Below, piece after piece: positions 1 through 5,814 of a stretch of 43,387 nucleotides of DNA. The stretch is from a virus. The position numbers were made by a program, and so were the translations under genes. The number at the start of each line of letters is the position of its first letter. Positions within the stretch are counted from its first letter, which is position 1. Where the stretch lies: positions 1 through 43,387 of IMG/VR virus record IMGVR_UViG_3300023116_000094, one strand, 5' to 3'. Under the pieces are notes generated by a model. That model had not been told where the DNA came from. It worked only from the letters and a program-made list of their open reading frames with translations, and did not search any database.

Positions 1-197
1 CGAGACGTGTTTGGCTCAGTACCATCAGGCCAAGTGCGCACCATCAGAACACCAGACTCAACGTAAAAACCATTCCACTTGGTCTTATGATAGTGTTCGC
101 TACAGCAATGGTTTGCCATAAACTCGATTCGATGAAACTCAAACGTGTTATTGTGTTCGATGAGTTCCGTGTTACCCCATATCTTACCTGCTTTCAT
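1..197 (-). CDS. Cupin-fold protein, 3' end cut by window edge
   Basis: The ATG at 197 opens a frame that runs off the left edge, so only the first 65 residues are visible. Around residues 33-50 there is an H-Y-H, then F-Y-V-E-S-G pattern. It resembles the first metal-binding motif of cupins (G-x5-H-x-H-x3,4-E-x6-G), as in small mannose-6-phosphate isomerase-like proteins. The function cannot be set from the fragment: cupins may be isomerases, epimerases or sensors. It is the last visible gene of the small-gene run. The call rests on one motif. Confidence 0.55.
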   Translation of the reverse strand, partial: MKAGKIWGNTELIEHNNTFEFHRIEFMANHCCSEHYHKTKWNGFYVESGVLMVRTWPDGTEPNTS

Positions 198-200
198 TTA

Positions 201-407
201 CTACTCCCATTCAATTCCTAAATGCTCACCTTGATCAAAATGATAACCAATTGCTTTCATAAAGTCTTCTAGGACTCCAATCATATCATCTCGACTCAAA
301 TCTTTTTCCATTACATCAATTGTTACTCGTGTGTTCGTTGACGACTCATACTCGTAAGGATTACAAATTAATGTAATGTAAGGTTTATCTAGTGCTGGTT
401 TAATCAT
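201..407 (-). CDS. Hypothetical small protein (68 aa)
   Basis: Not recognised. The chosen ATG at 407 has GAGG six bases upstream and overlaps the stop of the preceding gene by 8 bases, which is typical phage coupling. Earlier non-ATG starts are less likely. The product is acidic and mixed alpha/beta in character, without a signal peptide, membrane segment or cysteine pair. It belongs to a run of short, tightly packed genes at 201-3404 that probably form one early transcript. Confidence 0.7.
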   Translation of the reverse strand: MIKPALDKPYITLICNPYEYESSTNTRVTIDVMEKDLSRDDMIGVLEDFMKAIGYHFDQGEHLGIEWE

Positions 408-612
408 CACTCGCCTCAAGACCAGAGAGTGCTCCGGAATATTTGTCCATTAGTCGCCTACCCACAGACTTCTGACGCTCATTACTCGCCTCTATCGCAT
501 CACGCAGAACTTTATTGAACCCGACTTCTATTAACCACACTCGTGCTTCTTCGTCGAGGTCTAACTCTACTTTACCGGTTTCTTCGTCTACTGAAATCAC
601 TTCAATTTTCAT
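400..612 (-). CDS. Hypothetical small acidic protein (70 aa)
   Basis: Not recognised. The ATG at 612 (M-K-I-E-V-I-S) is preferred over upstream non-ATG codons because AAGGA lies 8 bases before it. The N-terminal half is acidic with a D-E-E-T-G-K turn; the C-terminal half is a basic/acidic helix. It overlaps the gene before it by 11 bases and the gene after it by 8, so translation is probably coupled. There is no sign of membrane or export signals. Confidence 0.7.
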   Translation of the reverse strand: MKIEVISVDEETGKVELDLDEEARVWLIEVGFNKVLRDAIEASNERQKSVGRRLMDKYSGALSGLEASDD

Positions 613-886
613 AACCCAGTTCCTTGGCACGTTTCTTGGCATACTTGTATGCTTTTTTCAGACTCTTGAGAAGCTCCTCAACATCTTTGAAATGACCTTC
701 AACGATCTGGTCTGAGAAAGAAACAGTATAACTTTGAAGGTCTTTGTCGATCAAGTCGAGAAGACTTACCTTATCGATATGACAAGGCTCACAAGCACCC
801 TCGCCAAGATACACACCAACCTCAACATATCCATCGCTGGTCAACCAAGAAGAGGCATCAATCTCAACATAACTTTTATCAATCAT
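602..886 (-). CDS. Hypothetical protein (94 aa)
   Basis: Not recognised. The ATG at 886 has GGAG seven bases upstream. The N-terminal half looks beta-rich (Y-V-E-V-G-V-Y-L). The C-terminal 35 residues form a Lys-rich helix (L-L-K-S-L-K-K-A-Y-K-Y-A-K-K). A lone C-x2-C (C-E-P-C, residues 32-35) has no partner for a zinc site. It overlaps both neighbours by 8-11 bases. Confidence 0.7.
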   Translation of the reverse strand: MIDKSYVEIDASSWLTSDGYVEVGVYLGEGACEPCHIDKVSLLDLIDKDLQSYTVSFSDQIVEGHFKDVEELLKSLKKAYKYAKKRAKELGYEN

Positions 887-1076
887 CAGAACTCTCCACT
901 AGCACACAATCTGTTTTCAAAACGAAATTGATGAAGCGATGACCGCTCATCTGTGGATCGGGATCTTGCAAAGACTTATACTCGTTGCCACAATCTTCTA
1001 GAAAGGGAACGTATTGACCAACCTTGTCTGCATACCAACGAGAGGGATCGCTACACTTTTCGATTAAAATCTTCAC
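879..1076 (-). CDS. Hypothetical protein (65 aa), GTG start
   Basis: Not recognised. I place the start at GTG 1076 because GGAG lies six bases upstream. The longer reading from TTG at 1097 would have its start before that ribosome-binding site. The sequence has an aromatic-basic core (W-Y-A-D-K-V-G) followed by N-E-Y-K-S-L and a hydrophobic C-terminal strand. It ends 8 bases inside the next gene and begins 26 bases inside the preceding one. Confidence 0.6.
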   Translation of the reverse strand: MKILIEKCSDPSRWYADKVGQYVPFLEDCGNEYKSLQDPDPQMSGHRFINFVLKTDCVLVESSDD

Positions 1077-1464
1077 CGGGCACTCCGTAATATTCAAGTA
1101 CGGTCATGAACGCACGAACCTGGTCAACAAGATAATTCACATCTTTAACCGGATCACTGTCGTACCAAGCAAGACCTTCACCGTTACTGCGCTCTTCAAT
1201 GCTTTGCTCAAATGACGCAATCGCATTTTTTAATTCTTGAATAACGATGGCATCGACCTGTTCGTCTTCAAGTTCGATCATCACTTTCTGCATTTCTTTT
1301 TTCCTCAGAGTCCAAGACCCATTACCATTGTCTATCCATTCGATATCGTCGCCTTCTTTCCAGCCAAGCAACTCCATCTCTTCGTCAGGAAAGATCAGAT
1401 ATTGACCATCTGAATCTTCCTGCACATCAAGCGTATAGCTACGAGCGGTATCTGGTATTTGCAT
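1051..1464 (-). CDS. AbrB/SpoVT-like domain protein with helical tail (137 aa)
   Basis: Residues about 22-54 (L-I-F-P-D-E-E-M-E-L-L-G-W-K-E-G-D, then W-T-L-R-K) have the look of a swapped-hairpin AbrB/SpoVT DNA-binding domain: hydrophobic strand, short helix ending in G-W-x-x-G-D, then two strands. Residues 57-137 are an acidic helical region that could pass as a separate small protein beginning at an internal Met. This suggests a fusion of two small phage proteins. The ATG at 1464 has AGGA 8 bases upstream and lies 26 bases inside the dehydrogenase gene. A regulator or antitoxin-like role is only inferred. Confidence 0.6.
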   Translation of the reverse strand: MQIPDTARSYTLDVQEDSDGQYLIFPDEEMELLGWKEGDDIEWIDNGNGSWTLRKKEMQKVMIELEDEQVDAIVIQELKNAIASFEQSIEERSNGEGLAWYDSDPVKDVNYLVDQVRAFMTVLEYYGVPGEDFNRKV

Positions 1465-2212
1465 CGATAGTATCCTTTAAGAACTGCACATCAGCACCCG
1501 CTTCTTCACCAAACTTCATGAACGCAGACATGTCTTTCGGAAAACAGTGTCCGCCATAACCAAACATTCCATCAGGACCAGGAACAGCAGTGTGCGAGCG
1601 ACCGACACGTGGATCAAGGCAGAGACCATCGATCACAACGTCGAAGTCTTGACCGCCACATGCTTGAAAAATCTCATAAGCCTGATTAAAGAACGTCACT
1701 TTGGTTGCAAGGAAGCAATTCAAAAAGTACTTTGCAAACGAGGCTTGTTCAGCAGTCATGTATCGCACGTTCTTCAGATTAGGCAAGACGGGTGCGAATA
1801 TCTCGTGCCACCAGCGCATAGAACCGCCACCATAGATCGCAAACTCAGAGTCGATAAACTCTTGCGTCGGATCTGAACCAGTTGTGCCACGCAGATACTC
1901 AGGGCTGAACGTGATGTCCAGATGATCAAACTCACGCAGAAAAACGGGATTCGTGGTCGACTTGATCAGGTACTTAGTGTCACGATACTTATTGAAAACA
2001 TCAACGATGTTATCAGTATAACATGAACCGTCTTCGCCCATGGGCGTAGCAACACAGACAACAACACCATCAACAGTGTCAACCATGTCGAATGGAAAAT
2101 TAGAACCCTTAGCGGGATCATCAAAGAACAGGTCAATGTCTGGATGATTTGCTAGGGCAGTACCAACAGCAGTACCAACAGGACCTAGACCAGTAACAAC
2201 GATGCGTGGCAT
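1439..2212 (-). CDS. UDP-glucose/GDP-mannose 6-dehydrogenase family, short form (257 aa)
   Basis: The family oxidises a nucleotide sugar to the uronic acid with two NAD+ per turnover, in the cytoplasm. The N-terminus has the Rossmann motif G-L-G-P-V-G (residues 8-13). K161-Y-F-L-N165 and G-G-H-C223-F-P-K-D (residues 220-227) match the catalytic Lys, Asn and Cys signatures. The protein stops about 30 residues after the Cys. It lacks the C-terminal UDP-binding domain of cellular enzymes, which are usually about 390-430 residues. The start ATG 2212 has GGAG six bases upstream. All three named catalytic residues are kept, so it may be active or act with a host enzyme. Probable role: supplying or altering surface-polysaccharide precursors. 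A divergent paralogue lies at 8554-9507. Confidence 0.9.
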   Translation of the reverse strand: MPRIVVTGLGPVGTAVGTALANHPDIDLFFDDPAKGSNFPFDMVDTVDGVVVCVATPMGEDGSCYTDNIVDVFNKYRDTKYLIKSTTNPVFLREFDHLDITFSPEYLRGTTGSDPTQEFIDSEFAIYGGGSMRWWHEIFAPVLPNLKNVRYMTAEQASFAKYFLNCFLATKVTFFNQAYEIFQACGGQDFDVVIDGLCLDPRVGRSHTAVPGPDGMFGYGGHCFPKDMSAFMKFGEEAGADVQFLKDTIDANTRYRS

Positions 2213-2383
2213 TCACTTCTCCATAAATTTTTCAAGATAACTGCCACCCACATCGTCGATGTAAGTGCAGAGGTCATAGAACTTTTCTACGACCAAATAA
2301 AAAATGTCCCAGATCAACACTGGAACAACTATCAATGATAACTTAAACGCACGTCGGTAGTCAATATCCGACAGCGCGTCCAT
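2213..2383 (-). CDS. Small single-pass membrane protein (56 aa)
   Basis: Residues about 13-30 form a hydrophobic stretch (L-S-L-I-V-V-P-V-L-I-W-D-I-F-Y-L-V-V) with basic residues before it and acidic and aromatic residues after, which predicts one inner-membrane span. The ATG at 2383 is chosen because GGAGAG lies 7 bases upstream. It overlaps the preceding gene by 23 bases. Function unknown. Confidence 0.7.
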   Translation of the reverse strand: MDALSDIDYRRAFKLSLIVVPVLIWDIFYLVVEKFYDLCTYIDDVGGSYLEKFMEK

Positions 2384-2573
2384 TAATCTCTCCCCAAGTT
2401 TCGCTATCGACCCTTTCTTCATATTCTGGATACTCCTCGCACAGATCAGACAAACGTTCGCAGATTTCTAACGACTGCTTTGAATAAATCATTTTTGGAA
2501 CTTTTGGACTGGTGTCAGTCAACAGTTCCGTCACTAGCTTTTTATATAGTGACCTGAATTCTTCGTAACTCAT
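2361..2573 (-). CDS. Hypothetical protein (70 aa)
   Basis: Not recognised. The ATG at 2573 has AGGA six bases upstream and overlaps the stop of the preceding gene (ATGA). The sequence is acidic and helical with two Cys residues (E-I-C-E and D-L-C-E-E). There are no export or membrane signals. It is part of the coupled small-gene run. Confidence 0.65.
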   Translation of the reverse strand: MSYEEFRSLYKKLVTELLTDTSPKVPKMIYSKQSLEICERLSDLCEEYPEYEERVDSETWGEINGRAVGY

Positions 2574-2746
2574 GACACGTCCTTTTCAACGATAGACCAA
2601 ACCCGATCAGGATAACGATCTTCAAGTTCTTGCTTCAACGACTCTGCGGCAGACCAAGAATACTCGATCCAAGTATAAGGTGACTCACCGGTCTTGCCGT
2701 TCCATTGACCTTCGTAAGTCACCATGTAGATTAGAGCGTCATGCAT
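2570..2746 (-). CDS. Hypothetical small protein (58 aa)
   Basis: This frame fills the gap between its neighbours exactly. The ATG at 2746 shares one base with the upstream TAA, and its TGA overlaps the next ATG. The product is rich in Trp and Tyr (Y-E-G-Q-W-N-G-K, Y-T-W-I-E-Y-S-W) and ends in an acidic helix. Tight junctions at both ends support it as a real gene. Function unknown. Confidence 0.65.
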   Translation of the reverse strand: MHDALIYMVTYEGQWNGKTGESPYTWIEYSWSAAESLKQELEDRYPDRVWSIVEKDVS

Positions 2747-3018
2747 TACGAAATCACCTGAACACGACCATCGTAGTCGAAAGTAGTTTCGAAGGGAACG
2801 TAGCCGATGTCACCGATTCGCGAATCATCGTCCGTGTCAGCGCCTGTGATCTCGATGTGAAATCCTTCGAACATCGGAAACTTATGGAGAGGGTGAATCA
2901 CAGTACCCTTCTTGATGACACGACCAACAATAAAGTGCTCGTGACGACCCTCGATAGGTTCAAAGTCAAACGCTTTGATAACGTCACCGATCTCAGCAGT
3001 GTTTTCATACTTCAACAT
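2746..3018 (-). CDS. Conserved phage-type hypothetical protein (90 aa)
   Basis: The ATG at 3018 has GGAGG seven bases upstream. The sequence is beta-rich: G-D-V-I-K-A-F-D-F near residue 12, then G-R-x4-F-I-V-G-R-V. It has the look of a small beta-barrel protein, and I recall similar G-D-x-I-x-A-F-D-F proteins in T4-like marine phages. No catalytic motif is visible. It is the second gene after the early promoter at 3438-3466. Confidence 0.65.
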   Translation of the reverse strand: MLKYENTAEIGDVIKAFDFEPIEGRHEHFIVGRVIKKGTVIHPLHKFPMFEGFHIEITGADTDDDSRIGDIGYVPFETTFDYDGRVQVIS

Positions 3019-3020
3019 AA

Positions 3021-3404
3021 TTAAGCCTCCAGAACGTAAGGTTTGCCAAACTGACCAACGTTGATGTAGACATAGTGACTTCTGTGAAAATAGTCAGTCA
3101 TAATGTCATCGTTGCAGAAGAAGTCAGGACCCTCAAGAGCGGCTTTGAGTTCGCTCAAAAATGCAACAACTTTAGGACAGTTGTAGTTCTCTTCGATCCA
3201 GTAAGGGTTGACCTGAATGTAGTCTCGATCAAACTCGTTACCACCTTCAAGGGCACCAAGAACATCAAGCTTACCGCTCTTGATGTTGCAGACTAAGCCG
3301 CTGTGATGCTGAACCGCAAGAGTTCCCTTCATGCCGTACTTCTTGAGTACAGCCTTGATGCCGGGAGCCAACTTCTTCTTCATTTCTTGACTTACATACG
3401 CCAT
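3021..3404 (-). CDS. Conserved T4-like phage hypothetical protein (127 aa)
   Basis: The ATG at 3404 has GAGAGG about 8 bases upstream, making it a better start than the TTG nine bases earlier. The opening (M-A-Y-V-S-Q-E, then K-K-L-A-P and L-K-K-Y-G-M-K-G-T) is of a type I recall from T4-like marine phages, where its function is unknown. The rest is mixed alpha/beta with aromatic residues near the end. It is the first gene after the sigma70-like promoter at 3438-3466 and so probably an early protein. Confidence 0.7.
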   Translation of the reverse strand: MAYVSQEMKKKLAPGIKAVLKKYGMKGTLAVQHHSGLVCNIKSGKLDVLGALEGGNEFDRDYIQVNPYWIEENYNCPKVVAFLSELKAALEGPDFFCNDDIMTDYFHRSHYVYINVGQFGKPYVLEA

Positions 3405-3437
3405 AACAAACAACCTCTCATCTCAAATTACATAGTA

Positions 3438-3466
3438 ATTATCGCAGGAATCTGGGTGGTCGTCAA
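3438..3466 (-). promoter_or_regulatory. Sigma70-like early promoter, extended -10
   Basis: Read leftward: TTGACG (3461-3466), a 17-base spacer, then GATAAT (3438-3443) preceded by TGC, an extended -10. Transcription would start near 3431, 27 bases before the ATG of the 127-aa gene at 3404. It would serve the small-gene run down to position 1. Upstream, at 3498-3511, is a perfect 14-base palindrome (TTATAAGCTTATAA). That palindrome has no U-tract on the minus strand, so I do not call it a terminator. Confidence 0.7.
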
Positions 3467-3520
3467 CGGTTTTTTAAACTTTTTTTAGACTTTTTTGTTA
3501 TAAGCTTATAAATCAATGAC

Positions 3521-3727
3521 TTAAGCGGGGGGTCGAAAGCTTCGTTGTCCAGTCTCTTCTTTTTCTGGAGCGGGTGGAGGGCAGATTTGACCACGGGCAT
3601 TGCCGTTAGCCACGCCAGGAACGCCGCCATTGACAGAGACGTTCCAGCAAGGGAGATTGGCGCACCCACTCACGGTGAGTAGCGCCAAGATGCTAAAAGT
3701 AAGTTTCAAGCATTTCCAGTCGATCAT
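3521..3727 (-). CDS. Small proline-rich lipoprotein (68 aa)
   Basis: The first 22 residues are a lipoprotein signal: a basic start, a hydrophobic core and the lipobox L-T-V-S-G-C, with C22 as lipidation site. The mature part is short, with a Gly/Asn-rich centre and a Pro-rich end (C-P-P-P-A-P, F-R-P-P-A). That build recalls outer-membrane spanins (Rz1 type), but no inner-membrane partner is visible beside or overlapping it, so the lysis role is speculative. The ATG at 3727 overlaps the preceding gene by 35 bases. Confidence 0.65.
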   Translation of the reverse strand: MIDWKCLKLTFSILALLTVSGCANLPCWNVSVNGGVPGVANGNARGQICPPPAPEKEETGQRSFRPPA

Positions 3728-3890
3728 GATATTCAGCCATCTTGCTTAGTTCAGTTTCAAGGGTTTCCATCATATCTGGATGTTCTGCGACAGCCACAGG
3801 ATTCTCCAGAATGAGTTCTGCATTCATTCGGTGCTTGTGAATGCTTGCTTCGAAATGCGCTTTTGCGACTTCGACGATCTTATCTCTCAT
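3693..3890 (-). CDS. Conserved phage-type helical protein (65 aa)
   Basis: The ATG at 3890 has GGAGG about 7 bases upstream, which decides it over earlier codons. The product is almost entirely helical with regular charged residues (K-A-H-F-E-A-S-I-H-K-H, then M-M-E-T-L-E-T-E-L-S-K-M) and may form a helical hairpin or coiled coil. I recall proteins with this pattern from T4-like marine phages; function unknown. Its end overlaps the lipoprotein gene. Confidence 0.65.
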   Translation of the reverse strand: MRDKIVEVAKAHFEASIHKHRMNAELILENPVAVAEHPDMMETLETELSKMAEYHDRLEMLETYF

Positions 3891-4153
3891 GCAACAGCCT
3901 CCTCTTTCGGATAGCCTTCGTACCACTCAATTACGGTATTCACACGAAACGAGCGCCATGCATCTTTGTCAAGACACCAGACAGCAAAGTTGCTACTGCT
4001 AGGATCCATGTCTTGAACCGCGATTTCTTTACCTGCGATCTCAGCATTGAGCGTACAGGGCATGATACGAATCTCGTCGGTGTTGATCTTTTTGAAGACA
4101 ACGGTGACAACACCTTGCTTTACTGCATTAATGAACTGTTCTGGATTCTGCAT
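3887..4153 (-). CDS. SH3-like beta-barrel protein, DUF2693-like (88 aa)
   Basis: The ATG at 4153 has GGAGG upstream. The layout V-V-T-V-V-F-K-K, then R-I-M-P-C-T-L, then a long loop and V-W-C-L-D-K-D-A-W-R-S-F-R closely matches small phage proteins of the DUF2693-like type with an SH3-barrel fold. Their role is unknown; they are often in early regions. The stop overlaps the next gene's ATG by 4 bases (ATGA). The family call is from the motif pattern only. Confidence 0.65.
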   Translation of the reverse strand: MQNPEQFINAVKQGVVTVVFKKINTDEIRIMPCTLNAEIAGKEIAVQDMDPSSSNFAVWCLDKDAWRSFRVNTVIEWYEGYPKEEAVA

Positions 4154-4154
4154 T

Positions 4155-4682
4155 TTATCCTCCGAAGTAAGACAGAATGTTTTCAGGAGAAGTGACCTCG
4201 TATGGGTCAGTTTCGCAATTATCTTCGCGACCTGGTTCTTCGAACATTTTAACGATCACGCCATCAATTACATGCATCGCATAGCGCCACGAACGATTGC
4301 CAAAGCCTAGATTGTCTTTGGCGACAAGCATGCCCATATCTTCAGTGAAATAACCTGAACCATCAGGAATCACTTTAACGTGCTTGAGCCCTTGAGCCTT
4401 TGCCCATGCATTCATCACGAACGCATCATTGACCGAGATGCAGTAGATATCATCAACGCCGTACTGCTTGAAGTCGCCATACAACTTCTCAAAGTTGGGC
4501 AGTTGATACGTAGAGCAAGTCGGCGTAAATGCACCAGGAAGAGAAAAGACGATCACAGACTTACCCATGAAAAGGTCTTCACTGGTCACATCTTCCCATC
4601 GATACGGATTTGCACCGGGGATTGAATCATCACGAACCCGAGTTTTGAATACAACGTCAGGCACTTTTACGGGGCTAGTCAT
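4155..4682 (-). CDS. Peroxiredoxin, Prx5-like (175 aa)
   Basis: Thiol peroxidase fold that reduces peroxides in the cytoplasm. Residues 49-56 read P-G-A-F-T-P-T-C, the peroxidatic site, with C56 the attacking Cys and T53 and P49 conserved. Two further Cys (C81, and one near residue 155) could be resolving partners, but typical Prx5 arrangements vary. The length fits single-domain Prx5 proteins. The ATG at 4682 has GGAG eight bases upstream and overlaps the preceding stop (ATGA). In a phage this is an auxiliary metabolic gene, probably protecting the infected cell from oxidative stress. Confidence 0.9.
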   Translation of the reverse strand: MTSPVKVPDVVFKTRVRDDSIPGANPYRWEDVTSEDLFMGKSVIVFSLPGAFTPTCSTYQLPNFEKLYGDFKQYGVDDIYCISVNDAFVMNAWAKAQGLKHVKVIPDGSGYFTEDMGMLVAKDNLGFGNRSWRYAMHVIDGVIVKMFEEPGREDNCETDPYEVTSPENILSYFGG

Positions 4683-4894
4683 TTATTTCTCCTATTAAAG
4701 AATGATATCACAAAATATTTTCGGACGCAAGCGACAACGAAAAATATGGAAGTAAAGATTATAGTCATCAACTCCGCAGTCAAACTGAGAGGTAGAAACA
4801 TTTTGAGAAGTATGTAGTTGAGAACTAAGTTAATTGGTGTTGCTACGATTGTATCACTTACAGCCGTCTTAGCGGCCTTCATGTTAAATGTCAT
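4679..4894 (-). CDS. Small two-span membrane protein (71 aa)
   Basis: Two hydrophobic stretches (about residues 19-33 and 36-55) are separated by a tight turn, with basic residues at both ends (final F-N-R-R-N-K), predicting a helical hairpin in the inner membrane. A start at residue 5 (M-K-A-A-K) is also possible. The ATG at 4894 directly follows the upstream TAA. Similar hairpin proteins with S-D-T-I and P-I-N-x2-L-N elements occur in T4-like phages without known function. Confidence 0.65.
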   Translation of the reverse strand: MTFNMKAAKTAVSDTIVATPINLVLNYILLKMFLPLSLTAELMTIIFTSIFFVVACVRKYFVISFFNRRNK

Positions 4895-5140
4895 TTACTT
4901 TCCAGTATAGATGTCGTCGATGTAATCCCTAAACTGATCGACTTTATCCAGACGATTGGGCCAATAGATATAGTCCTTCTCTGGATTCTTTCTCAGATTA
5001 TCCAACAATGGTTGAATAGCATTATACAACTTATCGAGCCGACTTTCAACCGCATCCTTTTCTGTCGAAGATTTCTGAACAATCTCCAACTCTTCTTCAG
5101 TTACGGCTGTAAAGCCAAAATCGAAAATGTCTTCTGTCAT
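4895..5140 (-). CDS. Conserved T4-like phage hypothetical protein (81 aa)
   Basis: The opening D-I-F-D-F-G-F-T-A-V and the later L-L-D-N-L-R-K-N-P-E-K-D-Y-I-Y-W-P-N-R are of a type I recall from T4-like cyanophages, where the protein has no assigned role. The C-terminal half is amphipathic helix. The ATG at 5140 overlaps the preceding TGA. No membrane or nucleotide-binding motif is visible. Confidence 0.7.
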   Translation of the reverse strand: MTEDIFDFGFTAVTEEELEIVQKSSTEKDAVESRLDKLYNAIQPLLDNLRKNPEKDYIYWPNRLDKVDQFRDYIDDIYTGK

Positions 5141-5601
5141 ACCTTGAGTCCGTCTACGTTGAATTTAACATCATACTCAGGATAATCAGTGATGTCCACT
5201 TTCACGTCACTCTCAATGTTGATTGATGGATACGAAATTGTATCTACTGTGAGTGGACCTAGACCGATAGTATCTTTAGAAGGCGCATGATCGAGCCAAT
5301 CGGTATCCATCTTGATTGACACTACAGGATTCAGTCGGTCATGTTCGTACAGTGCAAGAAGTGCATAGTGCAGAATCTTCATCAAGTCTTTGCGATGGTC
5401 GTCTGAAGAACCTTTCTTGCCATATCGACCGTTGTATTTATCAACGTTGCCAAGAAAGAAACCGAGACCATGCCCACGATCAACAATTACTTCACTCGAT
5501 TGGAATCCACCATGACCATAGTGACCGCTGTACGTAGCGTCAATGTAGTCTTTGAATTCTTGGATCAACTCATCTTCACGAAACTTATATTCAATAGCCA
5601 T
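5137..5601 (-). CDS. DUF3310-like protein (154 aa)
   Basis: Residues about 25-85 follow the DUF3310 pattern (related to T7 gp1.7, a nucleotide kinase): G-H-G-L-G-F-F-L-G-N-V-x-K-Y, then R-Y-G-K-K-G, then D-L-M-K-I-L-H-Y-A-L-L-A-L. The C-terminal 60 residues are beta-rich and acidic. The ATG at 5601 is chosen because AGGTGA lies upstream; the adjacent TTG is less likely. Nucleotide metabolism is the inferred role, from the T7 relative only. Confidence 0.65.
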   Translation of the reverse strand: MAIEYKFREDELIQEFKDYIDATYSGHYGHGGFQSSEVIVDRGHGLGFFLGNVDKYNGRYGKKGSSDDHRKDLMKILHYALLALYEHDRLNPVVSIKMDTDWLDHAPSKDTIGLGPLTVDTISYPSINIESDVKVDITDYPEYDVKFNVDGLKV

Positions 5602-5804
5602 CAATTCACCTTTCTTTCGGCACCGTTTTTGTCAGTGACAATCAGTTCTTCATTTTCATTAATAACGATAGACTTAGCATCAAAGACTGTAAGCAAAGCA
5701 GACCATACATCGATCAAGCCGTCTTTATAACCAAGATGTCTACCAGCCCAATACGAGCCAAACATCAGCCCTACTGCAATAAGAGTATGAGTGTAGGGAT
5801 CCAT
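5601..5804 (-). CDS. Small membrane-anchored protein (67 aa)
   Basis: The N-terminal 20 residues (T-H-T-L-I-A-V-G-L-M-F-G-S-Y-W-A-G) form one hydrophobic anchor. A G-Y-K-D-G-x-I-D motif and a short acidic beta tail (I-V-T-D-K-N-G) follow. It has a near-perfect ribosome-binding site, AGGAGGTG, 4 bases before the ATG at 5804. I recall similar D-P-Y-T-H-T starts in T4-like marine phages. Function unknown. Confidence 0.7.
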   Translation of the reverse strand: MDPYTHTLIAVGLMFGSYWAGRHLGYKDGLIDVWSALLTVFDAKSIVINENEELIVTDKNGAERKVN

Positions 5805-5814
5805 AACGCACCTC

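Noticed and set aside
3498-3511. Perfect palindrome TTATAAGCTTATAA as terminator of the lipoprotein gene
   Set aside because: On the minus strand it is followed by an A-run, not a T-run. It contains only part of a late box. Left unassigned.
3463-3669. A second minus-strand frame overlapping the lipoprotein, a possible Rz/Rz1 nest
   Set aside because: It lacks a membrane segment at its N-terminus and a ribosome-binding site, and ends in Lys-rich low-complexity sequence from an A/T-rich gap.
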